Shown here: in pieces, positions 62,912 through 64,000 of the stretch | How the letters are laid out: each line of letters opens with the position of its first letter | Position numbering within the stretch: the first letter of the stretch is position 1 | Assembly (NCBI RefSeq): GCF_018596315.1 | Contig: NZ_JAHEAG010000006.1 | Coordinates: 242,229-306,228 of the forward strand | Source: Bradyrhizobium sp. SRL28 | GTDB lineage: Bacteria > Pseudomonadota > Alphaproteobacteria > Rhizobiales > Xanthobacteraceae | Length of the DNA stretch: 64,000 nucleotides | Direction of reading: 5' to 3' | Notes under the pieces: generated by a model | Databases searched by the model: none | What the model was told of the DNA's origin: nothing | What the model saw: only the letters and a program-made list of their open reading frames with translations | Position numbers and translations under genes: made by a program

Positions 62912-63955
62912 CTAGAGTTTCATTCCAAATGGGGTGAGCGTCTTGTCTTCGTCAACATAGGGATCCAAGTCAGGCTTTTCTCCTAATGCAGCAGGAACAC
63001 CTCCGATACTCATAAGTCGGACAGACACTCCGTCGTCTTGCTCTCCAAAGTCCCAATTGGGAGCATCGATCGGCTTACCTGCGCCGTCAAGGTTGACGTT
63101 TCTGTAGGACATCGTTTGTGGCCCGGAGGCCATTCTGATTTTTCGTCGTGCCCAATCATAAAATCCCGACGTCGTAGCATGCTCAACAATCTGCGAGTGC
63201 CACTGCGCGACGACGTACATGTCGACGGACAATTGGCGCAGGCCGACCGGTTCACTATCGTACTCGCAGGGAACTGAACTAGAGAACTGAAGAGTGAGCC
63301 GATGCTGTCCTTTGCCATTTTCCCCCATTGACATCAGATGCTTATGCACGCGATCAACCAGCCAAGCCTGCACCTTCAGGCCGCCAAACTGGAGACGCAT
63401 CAGGTCAAGGTCGATCAGTCTGAAATTGGCATCTAGTGTGACGCTAGCGCTCACATTTTCGACGTCGATTTTCAGCACGAAAATCTCGTCAAGAACTCGG
63501 TATTTTATCCGCTCGTCGCCGTCTTTGAGCGCGCCAAACAGCGCAATTCCGGTGCGCGCCGCCTTGCGGACCGCATCGGCGGTAAATCCAGCGTTGCTGC
63601 AGAGGGCGCACAAATCATAGTTCAAATCCCGCCGCTTCGACTCGAGGGCGTCAACTACTGCTATTCCGAGTGGCCCCCTTTCGGGATTGTAATCCTTGCA
63701 TTCGATGAATGCCTTTCGGCCTATTCCGCTGACCGGGCCATCGATCCGAACGTCGATTTCCCGACGTCCGTCCGGCCCATCTACTATGACATTCGTTTCG
63801 ATGTGCGGAGTGCTGTCAAACTCGCGCACAATATCAGCGACAACGGACTCGAATGCGCGCCCGGCCTTCATCAAATGCTTCTCGGTCCTTCTCTTCTGTT
63901 TGCGCCGTGCCGTACCCCTGTCCATAGGATTGTCTACCACAGGCCTTGTGCCCAT
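62912..63955 (-). CDS. PD-(D/E)XK (Mrr-like) restriction-endonuclease-fold protein
   Basis: 347 residues. Residues about 30-145 form a nuclease fold: AFESVVADIVREF, REIDVRI with Asp68, then FIECKDY with Glu85 and Lys87. This is followed by the Mrr-type segment GFTADAVRKAARTGIALFGA. The remaining 200 residues are beta-rich and unlike anything I recognise. Such proteins act on modified or foreign DNA, alone or with partners. Bases are visibly richer in A and T than in the core genes. ATG 63955 is used; ATG 63925 and 63871 are alternatives. No methyltransferase is in the window. Confidence 0.75.
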   Translation of the reverse strand: MGTRPVVDNPMDRGTARRKQKRRTEKHLMKAGRAFESVVADIVREFDSTPHIETNVIVDGPDGRREIDVRIDGPVSGIGRKAFIECKDYNPERGPLGIAVVDALESKRRDLNYDLCALCSNAGFTADAVRKAARTGIALFGALKDGDERIKYRVLDEIFVLKIDVENVSASVTLDANFRLIDLDLMRLQFGGLKVQAWLVDRVHKHLMSMGENGKGQHRLTLQFSSSVPCEYDSEPVGLRQLSVDMYVVAQWHSQIVEHATTSGFYDWARRKIRMASGPQTMSYRNVNLDGAGKPIDAPNWDFGEQDDGVSVRLMSIGGVPAALGEKPDLDPYVDEDKTLTPFGMKL

Positions 63956-64000
63956 TTCACTAGACCAAACATCGGGTGAAAACAGAACGTCCGCTCGTGG

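Overview
This is a 64 kb stretch of GC-rich chromosome (about 64% by eye) from an alphaproteobacterium of the Rhizobiales, most likely Bradyrhizobium or a close relative in the Nitrobacteraceae. The assignment is an inference from gene content and order: ChvG/ChvI followed by a short HPr kinase, EIIA and HPr; a DUF2865 protein; ffs-dnaX-ybaB-recR; def-fmt-truA; dapE/dapD near rpmH-rnpA-yidC-engB-argB; and many Bradyrhizobium-type intergenic palindromes. Almost everything is core chromosome. No transposase, integrase, prophage or CRISPR array is visible. Only the right edge looks accessory.

Layout. 1-5.8 kb: partial MFS transporter, GNAT acetyltransferase, lepA, a GT39 glycosyltransferase and an SDR oxidoreductase. 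5.9-9.9 kb (minus): chvI-chvG-hprK-EIIA-HPr, a two-component system joined to an incomplete regulatory PTS. 10-17.5 kb: HugZ-like protein, a secreted TPR-CHAT protein, pckA, arginase and an acyl-CoA thioesterase. 17.9-22.7 kb: glycogen phosphorylase, three small unrecognised genes and a DUF2865 protein. 22.9-31.2 kb: pyrE, a GST, a LysE exporter, polA, an acyltransferase and UDP-glucose dehydrogenase. 31.3-36 kb: hrpB, an aspartic protease and phosphomannomutase/phosphoglucomutase. 36.2-41.1 kb: a frameshifted chemotaxis receptor, an Lrp regulator, a PfkB kinase, nudC and a HIT protein. 41.3-44.8 kb: SRP RNA, dnaX, ybaB, recR and a small exported protein. 44.9-50.1 kb: an AmpG-like MFS protein, rmuC, then def, fmt and truA. 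50.2-60.6 kb (all minus): a long housekeeping run from rpmH through rnpA, yidC, engB, DUF423, argB, a DUF1036 protein, a nucleotidase, dapD, DUF805 and dapE to a RibD-like reductase. 61-64 kb: an orphan sensor kinase, tRNA-Arg(ACG) and a lower-GC PD-(D/E)XK nuclease-like gene at the edge.

How the genes fit together. ChvG/ChvI with HprK, EIIA and HPr is an envelope/carbon-status regulatory module. pckA (gluconeogenesis) lies next to it, divergent but separated by hugZ and the TPR-CHAT gene. dapD, dapE, argB and arginase cover lysine/peptidoglycan precursor and arginine metabolism. lepA, SRP RNA, def, fmt, truA, engB, rpmH, rnpA and yidC are translation and protein-export functions; dnaX, recR, polA, rmuC and hrpB are nucleic-acid functions.

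The most useful observations are these. PolA has a 3'-5' exonuclease domain that has lost most catalytic residues. A chemotaxis receptor carries a one-base frameshift. Two perfect CtrA-type boxes (TTAA-N7-TTAA) lie exactly 24 bp apart between rmuC and def. There is a near-consensus Lrp box upstream of the lrp-like gene and a perfect FNR/FixK-type box upstream of pckA. At least 22 intergenic palindromic elements fall into six families. A tRNA-Arg borders a compositionally different nuclease-like gene. I did not find a clearly new multi-gene system; the TPR-CHAT protein and the tRNA-adjacent nuclease are the closest candidates.
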